Below are positions 45,769-58,046 of a DNA stretch of 64,000 nt, one piece after another. The notes beneath the pieces are model-generated. The model worked only from the letters and a program-made list of their open reading frames with translations. It searched no databases and had not been told where the DNA came from. Origin of the DNA: Triticum aestivum. Lineage: Eukaryota > Streptophyta > Magnoliopsida > Poales > Poaceae. Position numbers and translations under genes: made by a program. Position 1 is the stretch's first letter. Each line of letters begins with the position of its first letter. Location: assembly GCF_018294505.1 (NCBI RefSeq), contig NC_057802.1, positions 316,170,921 to 316,234,920 of the forward strand, read 5' to 3'.

Positions 45769-48700
45769 TTATATTACGTCACTTGTTGCCGCAGTTCTAA
45801 CTAGAGATAAAAATAGTCTTGGTAATGAACTTGCAGCAGCGATAAGAAACAGGGTGCCTAGTCCCGGCACTGGCCCTCTACCCTCTGGACTCCATCGATG
45901 TGGCTGATGACGGGCTCGATACGCAGCATCGAAGTCGAGGTTGGGATTCCAGTACGCCACCTTGGTGAGAACCTTGGTCATGGCACCCCGGCGAAGCCTC
46001 CGGGCCTCATTGGCCAGGAAAGTCGCCCTGGTGGAGCGGAAATGCTCCAGGGCTCCGAGAACACCCTCGAAGAACAGGGTCAGCTTGGCGTTGGGGCTCG
46101 CATTGCGCTCCGGGGTGTACTTCACATTTGGCATCCCCATGGTGGCCAGCTGCATGGTGATCCTGCCGGCGACATCTTTGAGGCGGGCGATCCAGCGGTT
46201 CTCGCCATCCACAAAATCCTTGTGGTTGGCGGCTTCGTTCTTCCGCAGCTGCTTCTCGGCCTCCAGATCCTTGGCTAGGGTCCCCTCCCGGGCCTTGGCC
46301 TCCGAGAGCATCCTTTCAAGACCCTCCAGCTTCAGCTTCAGATCTTTTTTGGAGTTGTTGGCCTTGGAGAGCTGCTCAACCTTGCCGAGGACTATGCCCT
46401 GCGCCTCCACCAGGGCACCGTTCAGCGTGTCCTTCTCTTTGGCCAGCTTCAGGGCCTGATCCTTCAGCCCGTCCCGCTCCACCTCCAGCTCTTTACCTTG
46501 CCGGTGTGAGCCAGAGCCTGGGCATCGAGTGCCTCCTTGTGCCTCTGCTCCAGCTCCTGGGTCCGCTGCACAACAAACTTCTCCACCTCCTCGTCCTTGC
46601 CACGGAGCGTTGCGGCGAGCCTCTCCTCGCGCGCGGCAATGTCCTCCTCCTGGGAGTTTAGCGCAGCCTGCTGCTGGTGCCGAGCGGCCTTGGCCAGAGC
46701 GGCCTCCTGCTTCGCCAGTTCCTGGGCCTTCTTGATGTCGGCCTGCTTCATGACGAGCGCCAGGTCGCGCTCAGCCAGCGCGTCTTGGGCGGCCTTCAGG
46801 TCCTTGTGGGCCTGGCAGAACCAAGCCTGTGCCTTGGTGACACGCCCCTCGAGGTCCGCCTCCGCCTTGTCCACCACCGCCATCCTGGACTTGGCCTTGT
46901 CCAGGCGGGCACGGCGAAGCGCCTGGAGCTTCTGGAAGTTGGCACTCATGGCCCGGAGGAGCCGCTCTTCTTGGGAACCGCCGCCACCAGCGCTCGGCTC
47001 GTCAACAACCTCAAGCCCGGCGGCGGCGAGCACTTCGTCGTCAAACACCTCCCCCTCGATGGGCGCCCCGGTGCTCGCCGTCCCTGGGAGGTGGACGAAC
47101 AGGTGATCACTCACCTTCAGATACCTGCCAGAGCCAGAGGCAGCGGAGGAGGAGGGTTGGTCGTCAACCACCTCCTCCTCGACAGTGGCTTTGCCGGCCT
47201 CCCCAGCAGGCCCCTTGTCGGCTTCCTCGGCGGCAGCCTTGCCGGGTTCCCCGGCGGACCCCTTGGCGGCGCCCTCAGCAGCATCCTTAGCGGCTTCCTC
47301 GGTGGCGATCTTCTCGGCCTCCGCCGCGGCATCTTTGGCGACGTCCTCGATGACGGTGTCTATGTCTTCCCGGTCCGCCGAGGGAGGATCTGGATACCGA
47401 GAAGGGGATGAGGCGAAGCCGGGACCAAGATTTAGAAAGAACAGAAAAAGAACAGGGACGGAAAGCGAGTGACTTACCCGTGCCGGGCTGGGAAGAAGAG
47501 GTCCCCTCCCCGGCAACATCTGGCGCTGAGGTGAAGCCACCAGCGCCTGAGTTTGCCTCCTCCTCCTCCTCCGTGTGCAGGGGCTCGGTGCCTGGCGCCC
47601 TTGCCGGGGACGCCCCTCGGGGCGGCGTGGTCGATGGGGGCGGCGTGTTGGGGGTAGCCCTTGGTGGCTCCTCCTCCTGCTGCCCTCCTCCTGCAACCAC
47701 GGCAAGGTCAGCGCCAAAGGATCGTACCCCCGACACACGTCGACGAGGGGTGAGTGATGAGCTTACGCTGGGGGCTGCGCCGGGGGCTGCTGTCCGGGCT
47801 GCTCAACACCACCAGCGGTGTACCAGAAGTACCTGCCGGGGGCTGGCCGCTCGCCGAAGCCCTGGCCCTCTTCACCCTCTGGGCCAGTGTCTCCGCGTCC
47901 CTGCAATGAAAGAAACAAATCAAGATAAGCGGCACGGTTTGAGAAGGCAGAGATGGCAATAAAAAGGGAACAAGATACTTACTCGTCCTCCACGTCGTCA
48001 TCTGCGGGAGGAGGGGAAGCAGATGGGGTCCGTGGACGCCTGGACGAAGCAGAGGCAGTTGCCTTCTTCGCCACCGCGGCTTTCACCACTTTCCTCACCG
48101 CTGCGGCCGTCGTCTGGCGCACGGATGCCCCCTGGGTTTGCAGCGGCTCGCCAGAGCTGGCCCGCCGCAGGACTCGCCCTCTCCCTGTTGCCGGGGGGTC
48201 GACGGTCTCGACCTCCTCCTCCGACAGCTCGTCGACCACATCTTCAATGAGAGGGGCCCCAGTGCCAGCACTGCTGGCCTCCCCAGCGGCCTCCGCCCAC
48301 TGGGCGAGCTCCTTTTCCTCCGCCTCTGCCGCGGCCTTGTCCTCCATGCTGCCGGCGCTCCCGGCCTCCCTGGCGAGCTCCGCCTCCACCGCCCTGGCGG
48401 CGATGTAGTCCAGCTCCGCCTGGGTGGTGTCCTGGACGAGCCGCGGCTCAGCGCTGACGTACTTCTCCTCCAAGATATCAAAAAACTCCTGCACTTGATC
48501 CTCCGGCGGCTCGGCCCAAGTTGAGGCGAGGCCAGGCGCGTTGAACTCCGGCATCATGGCAATGATGTCGTTTCGGCGCGAGTTATTGCTCAGCGGGACC
48601 ACCCCCGCCAGCAACCCAAACAAGGGCCCCTTGGTGACCTTGCCAGTTTTGGCAGCCTTGCCGGACCGCTCGACCTTGCCGTCGCAGTTCACGTCGATCT

Positions 48701-49575
48701 GGAAGAGCCGCTAGCAGAAGTGGGTGTGCCCCATCACCGTGAAGTTGTGGTCAAGGCCGGGTCGAAGCCTCATGATGTCGGCCGCGTTCATAAAGAGCCA
48801 GACCGGCCTCCCCTTGTTTTGCACCGGAGCGATTCGGAAGCGGATGAAATCCACCCGTTCATCTCAAGGGTGATCCCGGCCTCGGTGAGGCGGAGAATCC
48901 TGGTGGTGGCAACTGTGAGCTTCGCGTCGAGGGCAGGACATTGCTCCAGTCATTTCGATGAACCGGCAGCACCTGGTGAACCTGGCAAAAATCTTGTGGA
49001 TCATCTTCCTCAATCTAGCACCGCCGGCCCCGCCACTCCTCCCACCTCTCCTTCTGAGCGCCCTCCAGTTATGTCCCCTTGGACCTTGGGATCCAGGCGA
49101 CGCAACCGGAAATGGCACCCCCCTTTTGGATCCGAGGGAAGAAGTAGTGGTGGAAGAGAACCGTGTTGGGATGCACCCCGGCGAAACCCTCGCAGAGGTG
49201 CGCAAAAAGAGCCATGCACGCCATGGAATTTGGAGTAAAATCCAGAAGGTGGAAGCCGTAGGTGTGCATGCCGTCATTGAAGAAATCAGAGAAGGGGGAC
49301 AGAGGCCGCAGGAGAAGTAATCGACAAAGAATGGGTACCGATTTGGGCCGGCTTCGGCGAAAGCGGCGGGGATGACGCGCGTGGCCGGATGCCCCGTCGT
49401 CTCGCCCCCCGTCTTACACCCCCACAGGTGTTTGAAGTAGTCTCGGAGTTCGACCGCATCGACCGTCGACGGAAAATAGGCGTGCCGCGTCCGCCGCACT
49501 GCCAACTCGCTCTCCGGCGGCTCCTTCTCCCCGTCATCCTTGGCCGCCGTACTTGCCTCTGCTGGTTTTGGGCGC
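45769..49575 (-). pseudogene. Antisense gene of the pol-less element
   Basis: Minus-strand sequence from ATG at about 49577 (MAPKTSRG) runs through YFPSTVDAVELRDYFKHLWG and the domain core YGFHLLDFTPNSMACMALFA, HLCEGFAGVHPNTVLFHHYF (frameshifted between 49270 and 49080), recognised as the plant gypsy-type transposon domain. It continues through an acidic Ala/Glu-rich stretch (47979-48692), an intron-like gap near 47910-47960, and long coiled coils (46464-47738 and 45769-46482) rich in Lys, Glu, Ala and Leu. Several stops near 49000 and 48713 break the frame. This is the only substantial coding content of the element. Confidence 0.65.
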
Positions 49576-49962
49576 CATGGCGGTTGAGGAGGACAAAGGC
49601 GCGGCGGTGGCGAGAGGGGGAAAAAGCTTGAGAGGGAGGAAGAAGGGGACGGCGGTTCCAAGATTGGAGAAGGCGCAGGGGGTAAATCAGCAGCGCACCC
49701 GCGGTTATTCCTTTTTACGGGGAAGGCGCGGGCCGCCTCTTTTCCCATTAACTGCGATGTGACGCATGCGTGCGGAGACCACCCCATGCATGACCCCCAC
49801 ATCACGCACGACCCTCCACGTCGCGCGTTCAACGTGGGTCGTGGGGAAGCGCAGCGGACGAAAAGTTACCGCGGTAAAAATCCGCCCCACCTGCCCGCGC
49901 ACCGTTCTGGGCCTGGCCCAACAACGCGTCGCGCTTATGTGTGGCCCAGACCCGGGGGCTCC

Positions 49963-51151
49963 TGTCGGTGTACAAAATTAGGGGCTCTTCTTTTGACCCC
50001 TTTACTTGTGCATGGGCAGTCAGAGCCGCGCGCCGCGGCCACACTTAGCAGGGCAGAGGAGGGAGGTCGGAGGAAAACCGAAGCACAGGACGAACAAGGC
50101 AACGCCAAGATCAGAAACACAGAGAGCAAAGGGGCGAGGTTGACCCCCCGGCAAGACCCTTGCCGGGACGACCTCCGCGGCCCCGGCAAGAGCTTTGCCG
50201 GGGCAACTTGCCCAACGCCAGCAGAGCGAGCCATCCTTGAGCCCAAGGGTTCCAAATGCCATCAACAACTACATTGGAACCAGGGCTCGGGAGGCACCTC
50301 CGTGGTGGCATGCAGATCTTTGTCAAGATCATAAGCACACAGGATCAGATGAGGACTAGAAGACGACGATCCTCGGCAAAGATCCTTGCCAAGGAGATCC
50401 ACAAGACCCCCGGCGAGATCCTTGCCGGGGACAACCATGCTACCGCGGCAAGACCCTTGTCGGGGCCCCGGCAAGACCCTTGCCGAGAACGCCTGCGGGT
50501 CCACAGCCAGGCCCACATCAACCAAGACTCCGCCGCCGTTCGCATGCAGCTGCCAGCCCAACCAGCTGGGCAGGCACCTGCATGGCAACATGCGGCTTCC
50601 AGACCAACTCAGCAAGCACCGGCGTGGTGGCATGCAGATCTTCGTGAAGGCCCTGCCACCGCGCCACCTCAGCAGCCTGCCTGCCTACATGGCGCTGCAC
50701 ACATCGCTAGCCTGGGCGCGTGTCGAAGCGAGGCGGAGCGGCGACGGACGGGACGGGCCTCGTTCCCGTCCCCGATAAAGCTAATGGACACCTAAGTAGC
50801 GCATTTAATATGCTTTGTCCCGTAATGCCGGGCGATAAGCTCGCGCACTGTACACCTTTCCACCTCCTGTGTGCCACTGTGGCAACCCCTTTTTCGACTA
50901 TAAAAGGAGGCCCGAGGCATACTGGAGAGGTATTCGGCTCTTTGGAACTACGCAGCCACCGTAGCAAGTTCGAGAGCTCAAGAACACTCTGAAAGACACA
51001 CCAAAGCAGGACTAGGGTATTACGCATCCTCGCGGCCCGAACCTGGGTAAACGATCTTTGTGCTAGCTCCTAAACCTGCTCTTCTCACAGCCCCGCGACC
51101 GCCAACCGTAGAAGGGATTCCAGTGATCCCATAGGTGTCGTTTCCCCGCCA
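49963..51151 (+). repeat. 3' LTR of the pol-less element
   Basis: 1,189 bases, TGTCGGTGTACAAAATTAGG to TTTCCCCGCCA, highly similar to 44060-45190 apart from the 58-base segment missing there. The spacer 49833-49962 before it has no coding signal. Confidence 0.9.
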
Positions 51152-51291
51152 TAAGGGTACAACTGGGAGGGGAATTAGGTTGGGTGCCAACTTTTCCTAC
51201 CTTTCTATTTGAGTTCTTCCCTCTTGATGCTTTCGAACGACTCCTAAATTTCACAAAATCCTTTTTTTTCTTATTTGAAATCCAAATCGAA

Positions 51292-51761
51292 ATGCCTCAA
51301 CTTGATAAATTAACTTATTTCTCACAATTCTTCTAGTTATGTCTTCTCCTCTTTACTTTTTATATTATCTTATTTAATAATAATAATGGAATACTTGGAA
51401 TTAGTAGAATTCTCAAACTACGGAACCAACTGCTTTCGCACCGGGGGGCGAGATCCGGAGCAAGGACCCTAAGAATCTGGAAGATATCTCGAGAAAAGGT
51501 TTTAGCACCGGTCTCTCATATAGGTACTCCAGTTTAGCCAAAGTATCCCAATGGTGTAAGACCGTCGACTATTTGGGAAAAAGGAGGAAAATCACGCTGA
51601 TCTCTGATTTCGGAGAAATAAGTGGCTCACGAGGGATGGAGAGACAGATTTTCTATTTGATCTCGAAGTCCTCATATAACACTTCTTCCAGTCGGATCAC
51701 TTGTTGGAAAAACATAATGCTCACACATGTTCCACACGGGCAAGGAAGCATAATATCATGA
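51292..51761 (+). pseudogene. atp8: ATP synthase subunit 8 (orfB) pseudogene
   Basis: A membrane subunit of the mitochondrial ATP synthase Fo sector. ATG at 51292 opens MPQLDKLTYFSQFF, then a TAG at 51334 replaces the expected Trp codon (G-to-A). The frame continues as [20 protein letters not shown] and is shifted near 51438-51446 by loss of one or two bases. The C-terminal part [20 protein letters not shown] to [11 protein letters not shown] ends at 51761. The length of 470 bases is near normal. In wheat mitochondria cox3 and this gene are adjacent and cotranscribed, which agrees with the order here once the LTR element is removed. Confidence 0.93.
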
Positions 51762-54700
51762 AAGCCATCTGATAATCTTTCTATTGGTTCCCCGAAGAGA
51801 ATGGAAAAATCAAAAACACTTTGTATACGTTCTATTTTTTCGAGATTTGAAGAAGCAAGCAAGTTTTTCATATAGCTGTTTCCTGTGTAGTGATCTCTGA
51901 TCGTGGAGATCATGAGGCCCCCGATACCCTCTGGTACGGGGGGGGGGGGTAGAAGAGTGGGCATGTGGGCTTCTATCAAAAGAGGAAAAGATACCGCTAT
52001 CGCTATGCTCATATCTCCCTTCCCTCCTCCAGGTGAGAAGCTGGTGTTGAGAAATGACATCCAATCTTTTGGTATCGATCATATATAGTAGGTGGATCAC
52101 TTTTTTTCTTCAACTGAAATGGGCTGATCTAGTGTTTTTAAATGACCTTCCCCGATCAGAGAAGGGCAAGAACTCTCTTGAACAGTGAGGAGCACAACGA
52201 TTTGTGCTCTGAGCGATACAGCTTTTGTAAAGGAGTACAAGGTGTTGTGCTAATAAAAGGAGAAATGAGATAAGGAGCAGTAAGGAGGATAAAAGAAGTA
52301 GAGTTAGGTTCTTGTGTGTAATCGATATGTCTCCCGGGAGAAAACCCTCTATCAACACAACTATCCGAACACCTATAGCTAGCTTGCTTTAGCTCCAACT
52401 ACTGCTAGCTTTACCTGCAACGCAACTATCTTATGAAAAACGAGTTGTTCGTTGCCCGAGCGGCTCTGAATCTGCCTGCCTGGCACTAAAGCATCTATAG
52501 ATTGAGGATTTGCCTATGTACCATCATCCGTCCTCTAAGTAATATGTATTCTTCCTCTAAGGTTCCCCCTCTAAGGAGGGTTGTGTAGTATTTAGCTTAC
52601 AAGGATTGACTCGACACCATCGATGCATATTCTATCAATCAATTTAATGGGACTTATTTATATGCCTGTTACGAGGGGAATCTGCCTGTTATTCAATCTA
52701 TCTCTTCAATCTGCTTACTGGTTTCCTTCTCGGCCAATGGAACATCTATTGCTTCCTAATCTGGAACTGAACTAAACAGAAATCTTGGTCAAGTATTGGG
52801 AAAAGGAAAGAGGCCCTTTTCTTTTTCAAAACAAAGAAGGAGATGTGCATAGCGTTGTAAAGATGGGCAGAAGAGGAAGGGTGCAGTTAAGTTACAACAT
52901 CTTCTATTTCCAAGTCAATAGGCTTCTTTTGATAAAGGAAACTATTCCTCTGCTCTCCATAGTCAAACCCTTGCCATTTCCTCGATTCCCGTTGAGAAAA
53001 CAATCGATTGACCATTTTAGGACCTATTCATCAGAATATAGAGGTATCGAAGATCTAGAAACAATGCGATGACTCATGTTCGATCCTTTTCCGATAAATT
53101 GAATGAATTACCATGCTTTCTGCCGGTTGATAAAGAACTTTTTGATGATCGATTGCTTCACCCATGATCTGATGATCTTGCTATAACATAACGATATTGC
53201 ATTTCCCCTCTTCCTTGTCTCTACTTACTTGTTCATTGCTCGACTCGAGGGAGGGGCTCTATATAGCTGTTTTGCCTTCTTTCTTGGACTTTTAGGTGAG
53301 CGCTTAGGCCAAGCCACAATTACCAAGGCATGATTGAATCCGCCAAAGAGAAGGGAGTAGATGATCTCACTGGAAAAAGTTGCATACCCCCCCCCCCCGT
53401 TTTTTTGGCATGATTTCATGATTTTGACCTGATTTATGAGAAAAGAACTTAGTTTTGCATTAACCCGAAAGAATCTCGTTTTAATTGAGTGTCCAGTAAA
53501 GGGAGTTGTTACACCAAATCCCTCTGCTGAAGCTCTATCCAACTGCTTGTTAATAGCGGATTGGGTATTGGTCGATCGAAAGCTGTGATACGCAAAATCC
53601 TCAGCGGAATGAAATGCGGACTACAATTAAGTTGGTTGAAAAAGAGAGTAAGGAATGGGACCGTCAACAGGAACTCTTGAATTGAGGGTTTTTCACACTA
53701 CCTCTAGAGAGATTGAACCAACACGGTGCCCACGGTAACTCCTCCACCCGTACTGTTTGCTTTCGTGGGGCTTTGCTGCGCTTTGGATCTTATCAGGTAG
53801 CAACCACCTTCGGTTCTAGACTCTGGCACTTCCCCTGGCTGTGGCACTTTCACTGCCGCCTACTCCTACTATTGGGTCGGTTGTGGTTGGTGTTTTGATT
53901 CAAAAGTGGATAATAGATTGTTCATTGTGAAGGAAATCAGAAATCTACATACGAGGGTCAAGATGTAAGCTCAAGTTAAGTGGACGGGTCCAAAGATCAG
54001 GGAAAAGGGTAGACCAGGACATGGTTGCAAGGGCTATATATCTATATAGTTACAAATGAATGAAAACACCATGCTTAAAGCCAAAAGAATAAGCTCTTGA
54101 TACGGATCTCTTTCATCTTGTAAATAAAGTAGGGGCGTCCCTAACTACAGCTTCCTACCATAAGTCAGACATTCAGCTAATACTGAAGAAACCTTCTTCT
54201 GGGGACACCTCTCTAAAATAAGAATGATGGCGTTTTTTATCTTATTCATTTTCTGATCGAGAAATGTGAGAATGTAGTTATTTTTATGAAACCGGATATT
54301 CAACATGCTTTCCTCGACTAGATCTATTTACGGGAGTCGTATTTCGAACTGACCCCGGGTCTGATCTAGAAATGATAAATCCTATTTGATCTTCAAGGTT
54401 AAGTACTTTTGCGAGACTATCAGCATCTTATCTGGTTGATAGCACTCAACCCACTTACTATACGTTTTATATGGGAGCCCTAACTCCACCATGCAATTCA
54501 ACAAGCTGAGGACGGAGAAGTCAACCGGTCTCAGGTTTTCTTCTTTTCTTTTTAAAGAACCTGCCCCGAAGGAAAGCATATTATAGGGGAAGAGCTAGCT
54601 TCATTCGAGCTGGATGGGCTAAAAGCTATCGTTGAAACAAAGAAGGCAAAAAAAGTTCGAGAACAGGATAACTAACGTTTGGAACCAAGAGATCTCATAG

Positions 54701-55642
54701 TTCTTCAAGTGAGAAGCTGAGAAGGGATGACACCCATTTGACCTAGAAGACCGATGATCAAGTGTCAAATTCTAATCCAAGAGATGGCAATGGGACTATA
54801 GGAGCACGATACTAAACCATCATACCATACCAGTGACTTCACCAACCGAAACCAACTCAAATGAGTTCAGGGAGGAAAAGAAGACGGTCGTGATAGATTG
54901 GTGAATGAGGAAGTAAAAGAAAGCCTAAACTATCCAAGTAATATAGCGAAAGAGAAAGCTGTCTTTAAAGCCTGTTTTGACCAAGCAAGCAAGTTGGAGC
55001 ACCTTTCACGCTAGCTTCCCATCGCTCAAAGTACACTTCCGGTGCACTTCTCACTGCTCAACCGCTTTATCTTTAACCTAACCGCCTTCTAAAACTTCCA
55101 CGGGAAAGCCAGTAGAGTATGCCTTGGTTTAAGAGAGGAGCTCAGGTCCATCTTGTGCTCACAATACATCTTATTTAGCAGGACCTCTGGGCTCTTTAGA
55201 GAAAGGCGAAGTCTCTACTTGTTAACCATGGATGCCTATTATATTTACTTATAGAGTGAAGAACAAGCCCACTTTCCATATCCCTTTCATCCGGATGATC
55301 GATTGCCTCATTCTTCTTTGAAAATAACTGCATTTGTCCACTGTGTTTTTCCAACTTTCGTAATAGATCTGGGCATGCATGGTTTTCAATAGATAACCCT
55401 AGGCCTTCTTCGTTTCCCCACGGGCATTCACTTCTCTTCAAGCTCGGGATTAGCGAAACATGGATCTGACGCCCATCTCTTTTTCCACTTTGCAAGGCTG
55501 AGAGACTTTACCAATTGATAAAAAAAAGCATGAGCAGGATCAGCAGAGGAAAAATTGAATAAAATGGCTTATTTGCACCTTTCTTTGGTAGGCAAGGAAT
55601 CTCACGGAATGTGGAAATCTTTTACAGATGTGAATTCGCGCT

Positions 55643-55859
55643 TTAACGCTTTGATAACATACTTGTAATCAGGTATCTTCGGGAGCGGGGCTCGCCCTCA
55701 ACAGATATTGTCTTTGCTTCCGCTGATGTTGCGTCAATTGCCCGAGCGAGCATAACACTGCAGGCCGCAATGAACATGCCCGCCGCATCTCGGAAAATTG
55801 CTCCAGTTGCGCCTATTCCAGTATCCGAGACAGAAAGCAGCATCCACGTGAACTTTGAC
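55643..55859 (-). pseudogene. RNase H-like (RVT_3) fragment
   Basis: On the minus strand VKVHVDAAF (55859 downward) and, after a frameshift, SDTGIGATGAIFRDAAGMFI and AACSVMLARAIDATSAEAK follow. This is the start of the plant RNase H-type domain found in LINE-derived genes (VDASF...GATGAVIRD...AEA pattern). It covers roughly the first 60 residues only and is surrounded by mitochondrial-like sequence, so it is a small transferred fragment. Confidence 0.6.
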
Positions 55860-58026
55860 TGTTCATAATATGGGAAATTCCGAGGTGAAGGATGCCTGCT
55901 CAGGTCATGATATCACTGATCCAAACTATGCTACACCAAATCTGAATCCTGACTAGTTAGCAAATCGTGTGCTCTGCGCGAATGTCTTTATTAGTCTATT
56001 TCATTAAGCCCAATGGATCTTCGAATACCGACTAGTCGTCCCAATCCAATCTCCCTTCTGCTTATTCCAAATTTTCCTATTCCTAGCGAATCAAATGAGA
56101 TTTCTGTTCTTCCATCAAGAGGAGATAGTTATCGATAAAGCAAAAACGAACCTATTGACATAGAATGCAATCGAAATAGAGATAAGAAACTTCTACTCCC
56201 TAGGTGGTTATTTGCCGCATAAGACAGCGGTGGAAGCTAAAGGAAAGAGTGGGCTTTGAATCTAGGTATGCTTTCTAAGGATTGCACTGCGCCTAGCCTA
56301 CCTTTACGAACATACCTCTGTCTTTCAAACAAAGCCCTGTGTGTGGAACTACTTAGATTTGTTTTCAAATTGCTTTTCTTGGGCCATTGAGAAGTCAGTC
56401 AGCGGTTGGCTTGAGTCCTCAAGTTGGTCTTTAAGACTTAGCAGGGCCCTACACACAGTACACCTTAGTAGAAGGTAGATTTCTCTCACCCTATGTGCAA
56501 TCAAGCTCAGAGACTTGAGCCGTAGAATTCCTTGTCCACTGAATGAAGAAGCTCCCTACTGTGTCCAAATCGAGGGATCAATCCAACGATCTTCTCCTTT
56601 ACTCAAAGGAGTAGGTGGAAGAGTTATGAGAGAAATCAAGCGATGGTGCTTGACCAGTGAGAACTGCACCGGAAGTGTACTTCGAGCGATGGGAAGCTAG
56701 CCTGAAAAGGTAGAGCAGAGGTGCTAACAATAATAAGAATATTTCATCATGTAAGTTACTCATAATTGAGAACTGGTAATGTGGATTTTGTTCCATGCAG
56801 CTACACCTTTTCGAAAGCAAATTCGAGGAAATCGCTTCTCTCTTCCCATCCCGACCTGTATCACTTGACTTTTAGATTGGTAAACTAATACCTGGTTGAT
56901 GACTTCACTTCTCTTGGGAACTTGCTTCTTCCTTCACCGAAATTAGTAGTTAGCTTTTATGGGCAAGGTGCCATACTGGGAATCCAGTCAAATGGTCCAA
57001 AGCAACCCAAGGCAGAAGGCCCATTTTAAATAACTAATCTTGTGACTTTTGCTACCGGGGGTAGGAAGGAAGCAGTGAGATCGAGGGAGAACAAGCAAGA
57101 CCAAGAACAAGAATGAATGCTAGAGCATATGCAAACCCTAGATTATTGTGATGGCAGCCCGGTCAACCACACGCTGGAAGCGGATGGCATTCCCAATACA
57201 AGCCTACAGATCCCTGGACTCTATTTAAACATTGGGAAGTCCTTGACAAGAATGCTACATTAAGCACTTGCCACACTAACATATTGATGAGCAAGCCAGA
57301 GACCGAATCTGGATGCATGCTTAAGTGCTCAGAGGGCAGAGCCTGGGCCTCGATCGAGCCAATATGTCGATCGATAACGTTTAAGCTCCTTATCCCCAAG
57401 ATCTTCCATATATTAAGACTAGTTCGATCTTCCTTAGATAAACATATTCCAATAAAAGGTTAAATAACATATATAGGTATCTGCGGGCATTGTGAATCAA
57501 CTAATCTATCTAGAAGTGACTCAATATGTTTTCATGAGTGATTATGTTGTAGGTGCTTCCCCTCTGTCGAGGCTGGTATGTATAAATGGAGTATTGACCT
57601 TAACTTTGAGTGTGGGTTCCGGTTTTGAGTGAATGGACTGATTGCATTGTTGTTAAGAGTGGGCTGGCCTGCTTGAAGCACCAATGTGCTATAGATACAA
57701 GTACCCTTCCCTTGGGGATCGATTAACGGATTACTCAGTATCGGATGGGTGAAAGCCTTATCCATCACCTTTAAGCTCCTTCTCTTTAAATAAAAGCCAT
57801 CAATAACCTAGATCGGTCTCAATAGCACTGCAGGGCAATTATCTCCCCTACTATATGGGTCTACCCACCTGGGCATTGTCCACTTGACCAACCATCATGG
57901 CTATATAATCTATTTTAACAAAGAAGTAAATAACTCGAGTCTCTCTCTGGGGGGTTGTTACGCGACCTATTCCAGACAAGGAGTCCGAGCCAGGAAGAAA
58001 ACCGGGGAATCTATATTCCACAAATG

Positions 58027-58046
58027 GTCAGGATAGCTCAGTTGGT
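58027..58046 (+). pseudogene. 5' part of a tRNA-like sequence
   Basis: GTCAGGATAGCTCAGTTGGT matches the acceptor/D-arm half of a tRNA-Phe (organelle type). The anticodon and T arms do not follow, so it is at most a truncated copy. Confidence 0.35.

Larger units (their letters stand above)
44060..51151 (+). mobile_element. LTR retrotransposon without pol, inserted in the NUMT
   Basis: A 7.1-kb element with LTRs 44060-45190 and 49963-51151. The flanks are CAAGG and TAAGG, a five-base duplication with one mismatch or a four-base AAGG. The 4.8-kb interior has no protease, reverse transcriptase, RNase H or integrase, only a short gag-like start (45265-45552) and a long antisense gene. It is therefore non-autonomous and depended on other elements for mobilisation. 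By its antisense gene it belongs to the Tat side of Ty3/Gypsy; family name not assigned. Confidence 0.85.

Noticed and set aside
46464..47738. A host coiled-coil (SMC- or myosin-like) protein on the minus strand
   Set aside because: It is part of an antisense gene inside a bounded LTR element and is preceded by the gypsy-type transposon domain.
53225..53542. A 105-codon minus-strand mitochondrial gene
   Set aside because: No similarity to any known plant mitochondrial protein could be recognised and it includes a poly-C tract; kept only as a mention in the NUMT entry.
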